Shown here in pieces: positions 44,563-55,869 of a DNA stretch of 64,000 nt (position 1 is its first letter; each line of letters opens with the position of its first letter). The position numbers and the translations under genes are program-made. Below the pieces are notes generated by a model, which was not told the DNA's origin, ran no database searches, and saw only the letters and a list, made by a program, of their open reading frames with translations. The stretch is from Galdieria sulphuraria (Eukaryota > Rhodophyta > Bangiophyceae > Galdieriales > Galdieriaceae): contig NW_005178455.1 of NCBI RefSeq assembly GCF_000341285.1, positions 136,492 to 200,491 of the forward strand. Reading direction: 5' to 3'.

Positions 44563-45443
44563 TTGATAACGAAGCTGATACAGTTAAGGTCTTTTGGTAT
44601 TGCAAGTTTTGTCGATACTCTCGCAGTAAGCAAGGAAGTGCTTGTCCTCTTGTCGGCCTCGCGGGTTTTTTGAAGAATCTTGTGTTTGGGAGTTAATAAT
44701 ACCGCATATCTTTTTGCTTCAAACATATATATTTGCGTTTAAAGCATATTGTACAGCTGTGCAACCAAACCTTTTTGAAAAAGAACAACATCCGTGTATT
44801 TCAGGACCAACGCTGTTTAGCCTCATGACCACTATTCTTGTAGTTTTTGGGACTATCGAAACTTTTGTTGTTTATTCTCGATTCCCTAGAATTGATAAAA
44901 GAATACCTTGTACTCTATGTTATTGAAATCGATCTTCTTCAGACATAGTTTATATGATGAACAATGCACTTTTGCCTAAATTTACCTTCCAATAGTCGAA
45001 CAACTCGAGAGCTATTCAAGCTTGCAATTGTCAACCAATGGGGCGTTGGGTTGAAATCAAGGAAAGCCACGCTGCTAGAAACACTTTAAAACTTTGTATC
45101 TAGTCTCTCTGAGTAATCGAAGCTTTTCACAAGATTGCAGATATACTTAAACTCGTCTACATTAATTATACGAAATAATAAGTATTTGGTCTCAATTCTA
45201 GTCATTGGACTCAAAGGCTAAAGCTCTGATTCGGATTGGGCATTTTTCTGTTGGGAAAAACTGTTTGCGTGTTGTTCTCCTGTGGAATTATCGAGTTCGA
45301 AAGCTGCTTATTGTGTCACTGAATTTGGTGAAACTTCCCAACAAGCTTTTCAAAAAAGCTAGAGGTTACTAGAGCTCTTAGTTCTTTTTTGGAGTTTAAG
45401 GGACAATACTCCTTATTGAGAGCGCAAATTTCCACAGACAACC
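44563..45443. other. Intergenic region upstream of clathrin heavy chain
   Basis: 881 bp. A hydrophobic plus-strand frame at 44642-44926 (LFSLMTTILVVFGTIETFVV) could be a small membrane protein or a 3' UTR, and I cannot support it further. The last few hundred bases should hold the clathrin promoter. Confidence 0.4.
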
Positions 45444-48400
45444 ATGGCACAACCGGTACAACTAGAGGAAATATTATCTGTAAGTTTTGCGAGTTTTGTT
45501 TTTATTTTGTTGAATATTGAATACCTTTGAATATTGAATACCTCTAGTTAACGTCGTTGGGCATCAACACGGAATCCATATCTTTCAGCACCGTAACTAT
45601 GGAATCGGACAAATACCTCTGCGTGAGGGAAGTTTCCGGTGGTAGTCAGAATCAAGTGGCAATTATTGACATACAGGATCCTGCCAACATCATTAGACGC
45701 CCCATAACAGCAGACTCTGTCTTGATGAATCCTGCCACCAAAGTGTTGGCGTTGAAGGCTGGAGTACAGCTTCAACTTTTTGATATCGGAAAGAAGAGCA
45801 AGGTGAAGTCTTATGTAATGGAGGAAGAAGTTTTGTTCTGGAAGTGGCTTTCTCAGAAAACTCTTGGTCTTGTCACTTCGCATTCTGTTTATCATTGGGA
45901 TTGTAGCGACACAAGTTCAGAACCGGTGAAAATGTATGATAGGCATTCTACTTTGATGAATGCACAGATTATAAATTATCGGGCAGACGAAGATGAGAAG
46001 TGGTTAGTATTGATCGGATTGCAACAAGAAGGAGACAAGGTTGTTGGAAGGATGCAGTTGTACTCAGTGGAGCGTCGTGTATCTCAAGCTATTGAAGGCC
46101 ATGCAGCAGCATTTTGTAAGTTTCAAATCAACTCAAAGGATCCTGGTACAAAACTATTTGTATTTGCAACTAAAACCTCCAATGCAAGTAAGTTTCACGT
46201 CATCGAAATTGGTCAAGATAAGAAGCCTTCGGATGCCCCTCGCTTTTCAAAGTGTGTTACGGACATATATTATCCTCCAGAAGCAACCGAGAAGGATTTC
46301 CCTGTAGCCTTACAGGTATCTTCCATGTATTCATTTGCTTATTTAGTCACAAGGCTAGGATACGTTCAAGTTTATGATTTAGAGAGTGGAAGATGTCTCT
46401 ACATGAATCGCATTACAGAGTCTACTATTTTCCTTACGGCGGTACATACCAACACCGGTGGTTTTGTTGGTTTGAATCGAAGAGGACAATTGTTAGGATT
46501 TTCTGTAGAACCTAATAATTTTGTTCCTTACATTCTTGATTCATTGGGAGATGTTCAACTAGCTATCAAAGTAGCATCTAGAAACAAACTTCCCGGAGCT
46601 GAAGATCTATATGAAAGATACTTTGACCAACTGTTCAATGCGGGAAATTATAAAGAAGCTGCAAGAGTGGCAGCAGAGTCTCCTGGAGGAATCTTAAGAA
46701 CTCCTGAAACTATTGCCAAGTTCAAGTCAGTCCCAGCTGCCCAAGGACAGCCTTCTGCTTTATTGTTGTATTTTCAAGCTTTACTGGAACGAGGTGCACT
46801 AAATCGTTTTGAAAGTGCAGAGTTGGGTGGTCAAGTTATTCAATTTGGTCGTACTCAGCTTTTGGAACGTTGGATGAATGAAGACAAGATAACTTGTAGT
46901 GAGGAATTGGGTGACGTTGTGAGGTCTTCAGACCCAAAGTTGGCACTTCAGATATATTTAAAGGCCGAAGCACACGGAAAAGTTATTGAGGTAATGCAGA
47001 AAGTGCAATCATTGGTTGTTTTGAGCAATGCTAACTTGATTCCAGGCATTTTTAGAAAATGGAGCTTATGATAAGATTTTAGTATATGCGAAGCGAGTCG
47101 GACTTTCTGTGGAACCCATGGAACTTATTCAAACAGCAGTTAACTATTCTCCTAAGAGTGCTCTTGACCTAGCTCAATATTTCTTGAAACAATTCCAAGA
47201 AGGTGGAGGAAAACCTTTGGATCATGCTGCCATTGCAGAAATGTTTTATTCTCGTGGTTTGATACAAGAAGGAACATCTTACTTACTTGATGCGTTGAAG
47301 GACGATCGTGCCGAAGATGCTGAACTGCAGACAAGACTACTGGAAGTTAATCTACTTTCCGCACCGCCGGTAGCAGATGCGATTATGGCACAGAACATTT
47401 TTCACTATTATGACCGAAGGAAGATTGCCAATCTTTGTGAGAGACAAGGTCTTTTCCAGCGAGCTTTAGAAAACTATAACGACCTTGATGATATTAAAAG
47501 AGTTATGGCAAATACTCATGCACTTAGTCCTGAATTTCTGATTGGATATTTTTCTAATCTTTCACCTGAAGATTCTTTAGAGTGCTTAAAGGAGCTTCTC
47601 AGAGTCAATCCAAGAGGGAATTCGCAGTTATGTGCTCAAATAGCTAGCAACTATGCAGATCAGCTTGGCCCTCAACGAGTGATATCCTTGTTTGAAGAGC
47701 GAGGTCTTACAGAAGGCGTATTTTATTTCTTGGGTGGTATAGTAAACTACTCGGAAGACCCCGACGTTCATTTCAAATATATAGAAACTGCAATCAAATT
47801 GGGTCAATTCCACGAAGCTGAAAGAGTTACTAGAGAAAGTAACTTTTATGATCCAGAAAAAGTGAAAGATTTTTTAATGGATATGAGACCAAAGGATCCC
47901 AGGCCTCTTATTAATGTCTGTGATCGTTTTGGATACATTCCTGAGCTGATCCGATATATGGTAAAGAACAATCAACTTAAGTTTATTGAAGGCTATGTAC
48001 AACGAGTCAATCCAGCAAAGACTCCTCAAGTGATTGGGGCTCTGATAGATCTTGACGTTGAGGAATACTTTATCAAAGATTTGTTGCAGTCGGTGAAGAA
48101 TTTAGTTCCAGTAGATGAACTTGTAAATGAGGTTGAACGGAGAGGACGTTTAAAGATATTGTTGCAATTTTTAGAAGCCAAGGTTGCAGATGGTTCTACG
48201 GAATCCTCTGTTCATTCTGCTCTAGCAAAAGTGTATGTAGACTGCAACATTAATCCTGAACACTTTTTAGAGACGAACTCTTATTATGATCCCCTGGTTG
48301 TTGGTCCTTATTGCGAGAAGAGGGATCCATATTTCGCATATATCGCGTATCGCAAAGGTCAATGTGATGATGAGCTATTGAGCGTTACCAATCGCAATGG

Positions 48401-50714
48401 ATTATTTAAAGAACAGGCGAGATACGTTGTTGAAAGAGAAGATTCTGATCTTTGGGCTCGAGTTCTTTCACCAGATAATGAAAATAGACGCCAATTTATT
48501 GATCAAGCTGTGAATACTGCTTTACCAGAGCAGAAGAACCCAGAGAGAATTTCAGTCGCAGTAAAAGCTTTTATGACAGCAGATCTACCTCACGAGTTGA
48601 TTGAGCTATTGGAAAAACTTGTTCTTCGTGGCAGTGGTTCTTTTGCCAACAACCGAAACTTGCAAAACTTGTTGATTCTTACTGCTATAAAGTCAGATAC
48701 ATCGAGAGTGATGGATTATGTTCGAAAATTGGATAATTTCGATGGCATGGATATCGCACCTGTCGCCATTGATGCAGGATTGTATGAAGAAGCCTTTGAG
48801 ATTTATTGCAAGTTTAAGCAACCAGAGGCTGCAGTAGACGTTTTGTTGGAACAAATTGGAGATTTGAACCGCGCAACGGAGTTTGCAGAGAAAGTCAACT
48901 CACCAATGGTTTGGAGTAAACTTGGCATTGCAAGATTAGAACATGGAGATGTTGTTGGCGGTGTGAATGCTTTGTTAAGAGCTAAAGACCCTGCACCCTA
49001 TCAAAAAGTAGTAGAAGCAGCGAGAGCAACAGATGGAGATCAATCGGCATTTGAAGCAGTCATCAAATTCTTACATATGGCGAGAACCAAAGTGAAAGAT
49101 CTTGTATTTGTGGATACTGAACTAGTCTATGCTTTCTGTGTTTGTGACCGTTTGAATGAAATGGAAGAATTTGTTGCTGGTGCTAATTCTGCCAATTTAG
49201 AGGAAGTTGGCGATCGTTGTTTTGATGAGCAACGATTTAATGCGGCTAAAATCTTATTTAGTAAAATTGGTAATTTTGCCAAATTAGCACCCGTTCTTGT
49301 ATGTCTTGGAGACTATTCCGGAGCTGTTGAAGCCGCAAAGAAAGCAGATCGTCTGAAGACATGGAAACTAGTTTGTTATGCGTGTCTAGAAGCTGAAGAA
49401 CTTCATCATGCACAAGTTTGTGGTCTTCATATTATTGTTGAACCGGAAGAGTTGGACGAGATATTGCAGTTTTATCAAAATCTTGGCTATTTCGAAGCGG
49501 CTATAGAGCTACTAGAAGGTGGAGTTTCTTTAGAACGAGCTCATGCGGGCATCTTTACGGAACTTGGAATACTCTACTCTAAATATCGTGAAGAGTCTTT
49601 GATGGACCACTTAAAGATGTGGTGGCAACGTTGTAGCATTCCCCGTTTGATTCGAGCTACGGAGGCTGCTTCTCAGTGGCCAGAACTTTGCTTCTTATAT
49701 ATTCGTTATGACGAGTTGGATAATGCTGCTAATATTATGATGAATCACTCACCTTCCTGTTGGTCACATTCAGGTTTCACAGAAGTCATGTCAAAAGTCA
49801 CAAACACTGAAATATTATATCGTTCGGTGGAATTTTATTTGGATGAACATCCCAACTTACTGAACGAGCTTCTTTCGTTGATTTCCACGAAAATCGATTC
49901 TGGTCGTGTAGTATATATTGTGCGTCGTGCAGGTGAACAAGAAATGGGTCCATTGGGCTATCTGCCAATTGTCAAACCTTTCTTAATGAAAGTTCAAGAG
50001 AACAATATTGCTACAGTCAATGAAGCACTTCATGATATATTTGTCGATGAGGAAGACATAGCTAGTCTTAGACAGTCCATCCAGAAATATGATAACTTCG
50101 ACCAATCGGAACTTGCAAGATTATTGGAACAACACGAATTGGTAGAAATGAGACGTGTTGCTGTTGATTTGTATTGTCGAACCGGAAGACATGAAAAGGC
50201 ATTAGAGCTGTGTAAGAAAGATAGTCTCTTTCGTGATGCTGTTGCAACTGCAGCAGACAGTGGAAATTCGGAAATGGCAGAGAACCTTGCGAGATTCTTT
50301 TTACACAACAATCGGCCAGAGTGTTTTTCATTCTGTTTGTATTCCTGTTACGAGATTATTCGTGCTGATGTAGCATTGGAATTGAGTTGGCAGCATCAAG
50401 CTACTGACTTCACTATGCCTTATATGATTCAAAAATTACATGATCTTACCTCGAGATTGAGCAGACTGGAAAGTGAAAGAGCTGCACAACTCCAGCGCAA
50501 GAAAGAAAAACAGCAAGCACAGGAAGCAGAAATTAATGAGGATCCTTCTATAGTTATTCAAGGATTACAACCAACCCAACAGACACCCATGCTGGGATAT
50601 GGACCTTTTGGAAACGGACCTTCTGCATATTCCCAGAGTGGTTTACTTAGTTTACCTCCGGCACCTGGGACTTGGAACAGTCAAATGAACTTCCAGCCTT
50701 CTCGTTCTTCGTAA
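45444..50714 (+). CDS. CLTC: Clathrin heavy chain
   Basis: Three exons (45444-45479, 45548-46990, 47046-50714; introns 68 and 55 nt) encode 1715 aa; the family is about 1675. The N-terminal beta-propeller begins MAQPVQLEEILS, LTSLGINTESISFSTVTMES, and DSVLMNPATKVLALK. The linker, leg repeats (CHCR) and trimerisation region follow in full, such as AFMTADLPHELIELLEKLVL. Exon 1 is only 36 nt, encoding the first 12 residues. The C-terminal tail is Gly/Pro/Ser/Gln-rich. Clathrin forms triskelia coating vesicles at the plasma membrane and trans-Golgi. An ANTH adaptor is probably encoded at 58.6-59.5 kb. Confidence 0.98.
45510..45543 (+). repeat. Perfect 17-bp tandem duplication in clathrin intron 1
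   Basis: The unit TTGAATATTGAATACCT occurs twice head to tail immediately before the 3' splice site of intron 1, making this 68-nt intron 17 nt longer than it would otherwise be (51 nt). Confidence 0.95.
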
Positions 50715-51331
50715 TTTGAATGTTTTCCTTGGTAGAAAGAGAAGTGAAGATGTTTTGCAAATTTTTTCTTGAATAAACAGTTGTTGTTTGTGAAGTCTTT
50801 TTTCTAATGAGTTTTTGCAAGATGTGCGCATTAGAATATTCCTGCTCAAGTTGTACTACAAATAATGCATGTAAGTCGAATCTATTGTTGAAGCGACAGA
50901 TGAGTGTTGTCAAGCAGGTGAAGTCGAAGCAAATGTATTCCTTTTTGTTTTGTTTCACACAAAGGGCAACGTAGGCTTCAGTCATACAAGACTAGTCGTT
51001 GAAAGATAGTGCAGAGGGACATGAACATTCTCCAGTGGGATGAATCTCGGGTTGTTGCAAGATTCAATATGCTAATGACTCATCAACATGCAAAAGAATT
51101 GTTTCAAAGACGTCTGCCAACAACAGAAACTTGGATACATACAGATATACATATAAATCAATAGAGGTAATCAATATATGCAAAGACCGGTCCTAACCGC
51201 GTATTCCATAGTACTTGTGGTACAAAATGCAATTTAAAAGACATTCAATTCCTTAAGAAAAAATGTGCATTTTCGCATTGTTGGAAAAGCTCATTGTCTT
51301 TGTATATCAGTTTTGAGTATTGTAGACAACT
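50715..51331. other. Intergenic region
   Basis: 617 bp between clathrin and DRG1. A plus-strand frame of 50 codons at 51021-51173 (MNILQWDESRVVARF) is present but not supported by anything else. Confidence 0.5.
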
Positions 51332-52589
51332 ATGGGAATATTAGAAAGAATAAAAGAAATTGAAGAAGAAATGGCACGTACGCAAAAGAACAAAGCTACA
51401 GAGTATCATTTAGGCCTGCTCAAGTCCAGACTAGCAAGACTTCGTTCACAGTTATTGGAAGGTCCGAAAGGTCAAGGCAAGGTATGTAGCTCCAAAGAAA
51501 TCTACAAGCTGATTCTAAGTGGAAAAATGGACTAGTCGGACGAGAAAGGTTTTGAAGTAGTCAAATATGGAGACGCTCGTGTTGCGTTGATAGGATTTCC
51601 GTCTGTTGGGAAGTCGACCCTCCTGTCCATGTTAACAAAAACAAAATCAGAGACTGCGGCATATGAATTCACGACTTTAACAACAATTCCTGGCATTTTG
51701 GAATACAGAGACGCGAAAATTCAACTTTTGGACCTTCCTGGAATTATTGAAGGCGCTTCTCAAGGAAAGGGAAGAGGAAGACAGGTTATAGCAGTGGCTC
51801 GGTCTGCAGACTTGATCTTGCTTATGTTGGATGCCACAAAGGCTGAAGAACAGCGAATTCTTCTCGAAAGAGAGCTTGAAACAGTGGGTATCCGATTGAA
51901 CAAGAGACCTCCGAACGTTTATTTTGCCAAGAAGAACACGGGAGGTATTTTGTTTACAGCAACTGTTCCTTTGACTAGGATGAATGAGAAGATGGCTTAT
52001 ATGATATTGCATGAAGTACGATAAGTTTCTCAGCCATGTATTTGTCTCTAAATGTTTAGATAGTATCGAATCCACAATGCGGAAATATTGATTCGTGAAG
52101 ATATTACTGTTGACGAGTTCATCGATGTTGTGGAAGGCAATAGACAATATATCCGTTGTCTTTATGTATATAACAAAATTGACAGCACTACAATTGAACA
52201 TGTTGATAGATTAGCTCGTATGGATAATTCGGTGGTGGTTTCGTGCGAGTTGGAACTTAATTTGGATTATTTGGTTGAGAAAATCTGGGAATATTTGCAA
52301 CTAGTAAGGAAGGCTGATACTATTGTTATTCATTGTAGCACTCACTCTTTTGTAGATACGCGTGTATACCAAAAGACAAGGAAATCCTCCAGACTTAAAA
52401 GAGCCTCTTATCTTAAGAGAGGATTCCACAGTAGAAGACGCTTGCAAAGCGATTCATCGGAGTTTGGCAGATCCTACACAATTTAGATATGCACTCGTGT
52501 GGGGTCGAAGTGCAAAGCATGATCCCCAGAGAGTTGGATTGACACATCCGTTACTAGACGAGGATGTTTTGCAAGTTGTTAAGAAGTGA
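51332..52589 (+). CDS. DRG1: Developmentally regulated GTP-binding protein DRG1
   Basis: Four exons (51332-51481, 51536-52015, 52064-52303, 52356-52589; introns 54, 48 and 52 nt) give 367 aa, the same length I recall for human DRG1. It has the N-terminal helix [20 protein letters not shown], the G domain with P-loop GFPSVGKST (G1), TTLTTIPG (G2), LLDLPGI (G3) and YNKID (G4), and a C-terminal TGS domain with [21 protein letters not shown]1 binds ribosomes with its partner DFRP1 and eases translational pausing. All junctions are in phase and fall at short GT-AG introns. Confidence 0.97.
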
Positions 52590-53189
52590 AAAATGAAATT
52601 AAGAAACCAGAATAAGAAAAATTCATTTGTTTTCAATACTAAAGACAAAAGTTGATGTTATCGCTCTTCAATGGATATAGAGACGGTATTGCTTTTACAA
52701 GGTTGGAATAAATCATACTCGAATATTGCTCCATATGTGCAACATGTACCAAAAAGTTTTCCAAGTTTTTCATGTAGCATTTACAATCAATTTCTTGTAA
52801 ACGTATTTTGCTGCTACAAGAATTGTTGCCTGTATGATGGTTTGAGTGTATTCACACTTGCCGATAAATAACTTGAGAAAATGCAGTGAAAGCTCAGTGA
52901 ATGGAAGCACAGCATGAGATTCAAAACTTTTATAGCTTTTTTAGTTACTTGATTATACTTTCATGCGTTACATGTTTTCACCAAGAACAGAATGCCACTA
53001 TATTCTATAGCCAATTCTTGAATTATCAACTTAATGGTCAGAGTATATATATATCTCTTTACTTTGCGTAAACAAGAGTCAAGGAGTGTTTCGCATGGTT
53101 CACTATCGTCACAAATTTTTGTCTAAAGAAGATCTTTGCCCTTATCCACAATAAGCTTCCTAATAACAATTTCGATTGGAAATAAGAAA
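52590..53189. other. Intergenic region
   Basis: 600 bp, AT-rich. Only short shadow frames. I see nothing to annotate. Confidence 0.55.
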
Positions 53190-53849
53190 ATGGCCCCGTT
53201 ATGTAACTCTTTAAAGCACTATGCGGCTTGTCAAAACAACAAGTTATTGTTTGCTTTCCTGTCAACATCCCTTCCTTTAGAAAACATAAGACGGAGTCAA
53301 AAGAATCGTAGTACTTGTCTGGCTGCAAAAAGGTTTCATCGACCTTTACGGAATTTGGCGCACTCCTGTACACTTGAAATGAGGCAGTATAAAAGTCCAG
53401 AAGACAACTCAGAGTGGATGGATAACTGGTACACTGTATACAGAACTGTAATGCCTGCGGAAACTGATTATGGTGGAGTTGTATGGCATGGAGAGTATTT
53501 TAGGTGGCTGGAAGAGACTAGAATTCGAGCCTTAAATGCTTTGGGCCTGAATTACGTGAAAATTGTTGAACAACTCAAGTTTGAGTTTCCAGTTGTTCAA
53601 ATAGAGTGGAAATACCTTAAACCTGCAAAGCTGGGGGACTTGGTTTGTACTCAGGTTGCTTTCAAAAGGGCTGGAATTCGTTTGATTGCCGATAGTAGAA
53701 TATATAGAATTGTATCGAGCAACAGAGAAGAAAAGGAACTTTGTGGACAAGGGAAAATTTCTTTGGTTGTTGTGGATATGACTTCGCGGCAGGTTGTAAG
53801 AAACTTTCCAGAACCCTTACAAAGCCTTCTGTCCGGAGTGGAGAATTGA
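53190..53849 (+). CDS. Hotdog-fold acyl-CoA thioesterase, DHNA-CoA/YbgC type, plastid-targeted
   Basis: A 219-aa intronless protein. The N-terminal about 70 residues are Ser/Arg/Asn-rich with few acidic residues, a likely plastid transit peptide. The thioesterase fold starts at WYTVYRTVMPAETDYGGVVW. The ETDYGGVVWHGEYFRWLEETR block carries the catalytic Asp of 4-hydroxybenzoyl-CoA thioesterase-type hotdog enzymes. Cyanobacterial and plant DHNA-CoA thioesterases of phylloquinone synthesis have this shape, so that is the best guess; a general acyl-CoA thioesterase is the alternative. The stop lies 17 bp before the ATG of the next gene. Confidence 0.82.
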   Translation: MAPLCNSLKHYAACQNNKLLFAFLSTSLPLENIRRSQKNRSTCLAAKRFHRPLRNLAHSCTLEMRQYKSPEDNSEWMDNWYTVYRTVMPAETDYGGVVWHGEYFRWLEETRIRALNALGLNYVKIVEQLKFEFPVVQIEWKYLKPAKLGDLVCTQVAFKRAGIRLIADSRIYRIVSSNREEKELCGQGKISLVVVDMTSRQVVRNFPEPLQSLLSGVEN

Positions 53850-53866
53850 ATTTTGTTATTTGGGAG

Positions 53867-54694
53867 ATGTATTGCTTGAGTGGTTTTTGTACTAGTCTTT
53901 TGCCAATGCGGTTGAACAAAGAGATAAAATTTTTTCAAGTTTTGCACAATAAATCCTTGGAAAAGCATTTCCTTGGACTTTCTAAGGACTTTCATCGCCC
54001 CCGAGTGTTAAGAGGTTTTCTCCGAACATATCGTTACTCAATTTTAGTTGCAAAGAACGATTGGCGTAGTTCAGGGTTGGAGGGTGGTGTTAATCTCACT
54101 GTAGATGGAGGTGTTCAGAAAAAGTTACTTAAAGAAGGCTCGGGTGATTCTGTCAAGTCTGGTTCCAGGGTTGCTGTTCATTATACAGGGTATTTGGATA
54201 GCGGACTTGAGTTTGATTCCACACGAAAGCGACAGGAACCTTTTCTTTTTGTTGTTGACAAAGGGCAAGTTATCCGAGGTTGGGATATTGCCCTCCTTTC
54301 TATGAAAGAAGGAGAAACAGCGAGAGTTCGATGTTCTCCTAGTTACGCTTACGGGGAAAAAGGTGTTCCTCCAAGTATTCCTCCAAACGCGTTTCTAACC
54401 TTTGAAATACAAGTAGTGAAAGTTGAAAGATTCTCAGATGTTCCTAGTACAAACAAGGATAGTTCTACAAAGAAGTCTACTACTAAGATTGCTTCCAAAC
54501 CAAAGGACGAACGAAAGCCTGTTCTGGAAAGATTTTACTTTATTTCTCCTTTTGCCAGTCAAACAGGAGAACGAGCTCCTTGGTGGCTTAACCCTATTAT
54601 AACCTTTTCTATTATCTTTATTTCTGTAGCAATAGCCTTTACCATTGTAGTTCAAAATGGGGCTTTGCATACAAGCTATTTGAAGAACATGTAA
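53867..54694 (+). CDS. FKBP-type peptidyl-prolyl isomerase with C-terminal membrane anchor
   Basis: 275 aa, no intron. One FKBP domain (residues about 90-185): GSRVAVHYTGYLDSGLEFDS, then GQVIRGWDIALLSMKEGE, SYAYGEKGVPPSIPPNAFL and TFEIQVVKVE, with the typical Trp and Tyr. A Ser/Thr/Lys linker follows, then one hydrophobic span near the C-terminus (IITFSIIFISVAIAFTIVV). The N-terminus (about 80 residues) looks like a targeting peptide. The anchor suggests a membrane-bound foldase; the exact compartment is unknown. The start at 53867 is chosen as the first in-frame Met; the upstream frame lies inside the preceding gene. A second Met at 53909 is possible. Confidence 0.9.
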   Translation: MYCLSGFCTSLLPMRLNKEIKFFQVLHNKSLEKHFLGLSKDFHRPRVLRGFLRTYRYSILVAKNDWRSSGLEGGVNLTVDGGVQKKLLKEGSGDSVKSGSRVAVHYTGYLDSGLEFDSTRKRQEPFLFVVDKGQVIRGWDIALLSMKEGETARVRCSPSYAYGEKGVPPSIPPNAFLTFEIQVVKVERFSDVPSTNKDSSTKKSTTKIASKPKDERKPVLERFYFISPFASQTGERAPWWLNPIITFSIIFISVAIAFTIVVQNGALHTSYLKNM

Positions 54695-55167
54695 TATTCA
54701 CTTTTTAATTAAAACATATGTAAAGCTTCCAAGGCAAGCACATTTCATTTAATGTCTTATCAATAACTTTCAACTTACAAAGGAAAACATGGCCAACCTG
54801 AAGCTTCAGTATAATTATGATACATGCTGAACTTTAACAAGATGTCTACACCTGGGTCTGTTTCACTAATAGAGAGCATGACATCAAAGGAATGAAATGT
54901 CTCAATAACAGTCCTTTTCACTGTAACCTCGACATGACGTTACAATTGACAGTAATTGGGTAACAAAGCTTAGAAAGAAAGTATTTAACCTGTAGCAGTC
55001 GCTACAATGATATTCCAAAGATCTAAGGATCGAACACCATTCCTTATTTCAAATGGTTGCAACCAGATGATTCTTCAAAAAAGACAATTTCAGTTGGAAG
55101 CGGTCACAATTGTTTTTTTAGAGAAGTTTAAGAGTCAAAAGAATCTAGAAGAATTTTACTAGCAACT

Positions 55168-55620
55168 CTACCAGTCTCTCGTAGATATATAATTCCCAAG
55201 CAAAGTGACGTTTTCTAGTCCTGTCCTGCTAACCATAGTAGCAGAGCTTTCAATCCAACATTGCGTGCTGACTTTGCTGTGTTTCCAGACTTGTAATACA
55301 CAGGGGAGGCAAAAAGTCGCCTTCCAGAATAGGAGCTGAGCAGCTTCACTCGTATGCTCATAGTGTGCAGTTTTGACTAACTTGTCTTCAAATTTGCTAT
55401 ATTGCGAGGGCAGCTCTATTATCCTCCATGTTCCTCTCAGTAACTGAAACTTGCAGCTATACTTCAAACTACCTGACAAAAATACAATTTTCAAATGAAT
55501 GGATACCGAACCGTCATATTTTTGAGTGAAAGTATCCAACAAATATTTTTTGAAAAATTCAATTCGGTTCTGCCATATAAGCAGAATCAAAAGTTTGCCA
55601 CAGTCAATATCTCCCAACAA
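55168..55620 (-). CDS. Unrecognised protein (open frame of 150 codons)
   Basis: A single open frame whose amino-acid make-up looks coding: LLRGTWRIIELPSQYSKFED, HTSEAAQLLFWKATFCLP, and LENVTLLGNYISTRDW at the C-terminus. I do not recognise it. The start is uncertain. A coding-like stretch upstream (about 55658-55710, LIRSHQIIEELK before a GTTAGT donor) probably belongs to it, but I could not match phase. No other gene is visible in 54695-55869. Confidence 0.45.
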   Translation of the reverse strand: MLGDIDCGKLLILLIWQNRIEFFKKYLLDTFTQKYDGSVSIHLKIVFLSGSLKYSCKFQLLRGTWRIIELPSQYSKFEDKLVKTAHYEHTSEAAQLLFWKATFCLPCVLQVWKHSKVSTQCWIESSATMVSRTGLENVTLLGNYISTRDW

Positions 55621-55869
55621 AATGCTGTGTCGGATTGCTCAACTAACCTTTAATTCTTCTATTATTTGGTGACTTCTAATAAGTCCTTTTGCGTCTCATG
55701 TGAGAAAATAGTCCCTCCATATTCTACTTTTCAGTCGACAACTCTGTTACCTTTCAAATAAAAGCCAATGCAAGAAAACATAAACTAAACACATTCTGTC
55801 TAACAAATGTGGAAAAATACAAATTCTTCGGCAAACATCTGATAAATAAAGGTTAACGATTTTCCAAAC

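Noticed and set aside
51021-51173. 50-codon frame upstream of DRG1
   Set aside because: Too short to support without similarity or transcript evidence.
51677-52201. 174-codon minus-strand frame under DRG1
   Set aside because: Antisense of the DRG1 G domain, spanning its introns.
53741-53866. Upstream in-frame extension of the FKBP gene into the thioesterase gene
   Set aside because: It lies inside the well-supported thioesterase coding sequence in another frame and begins with no family resemblance.
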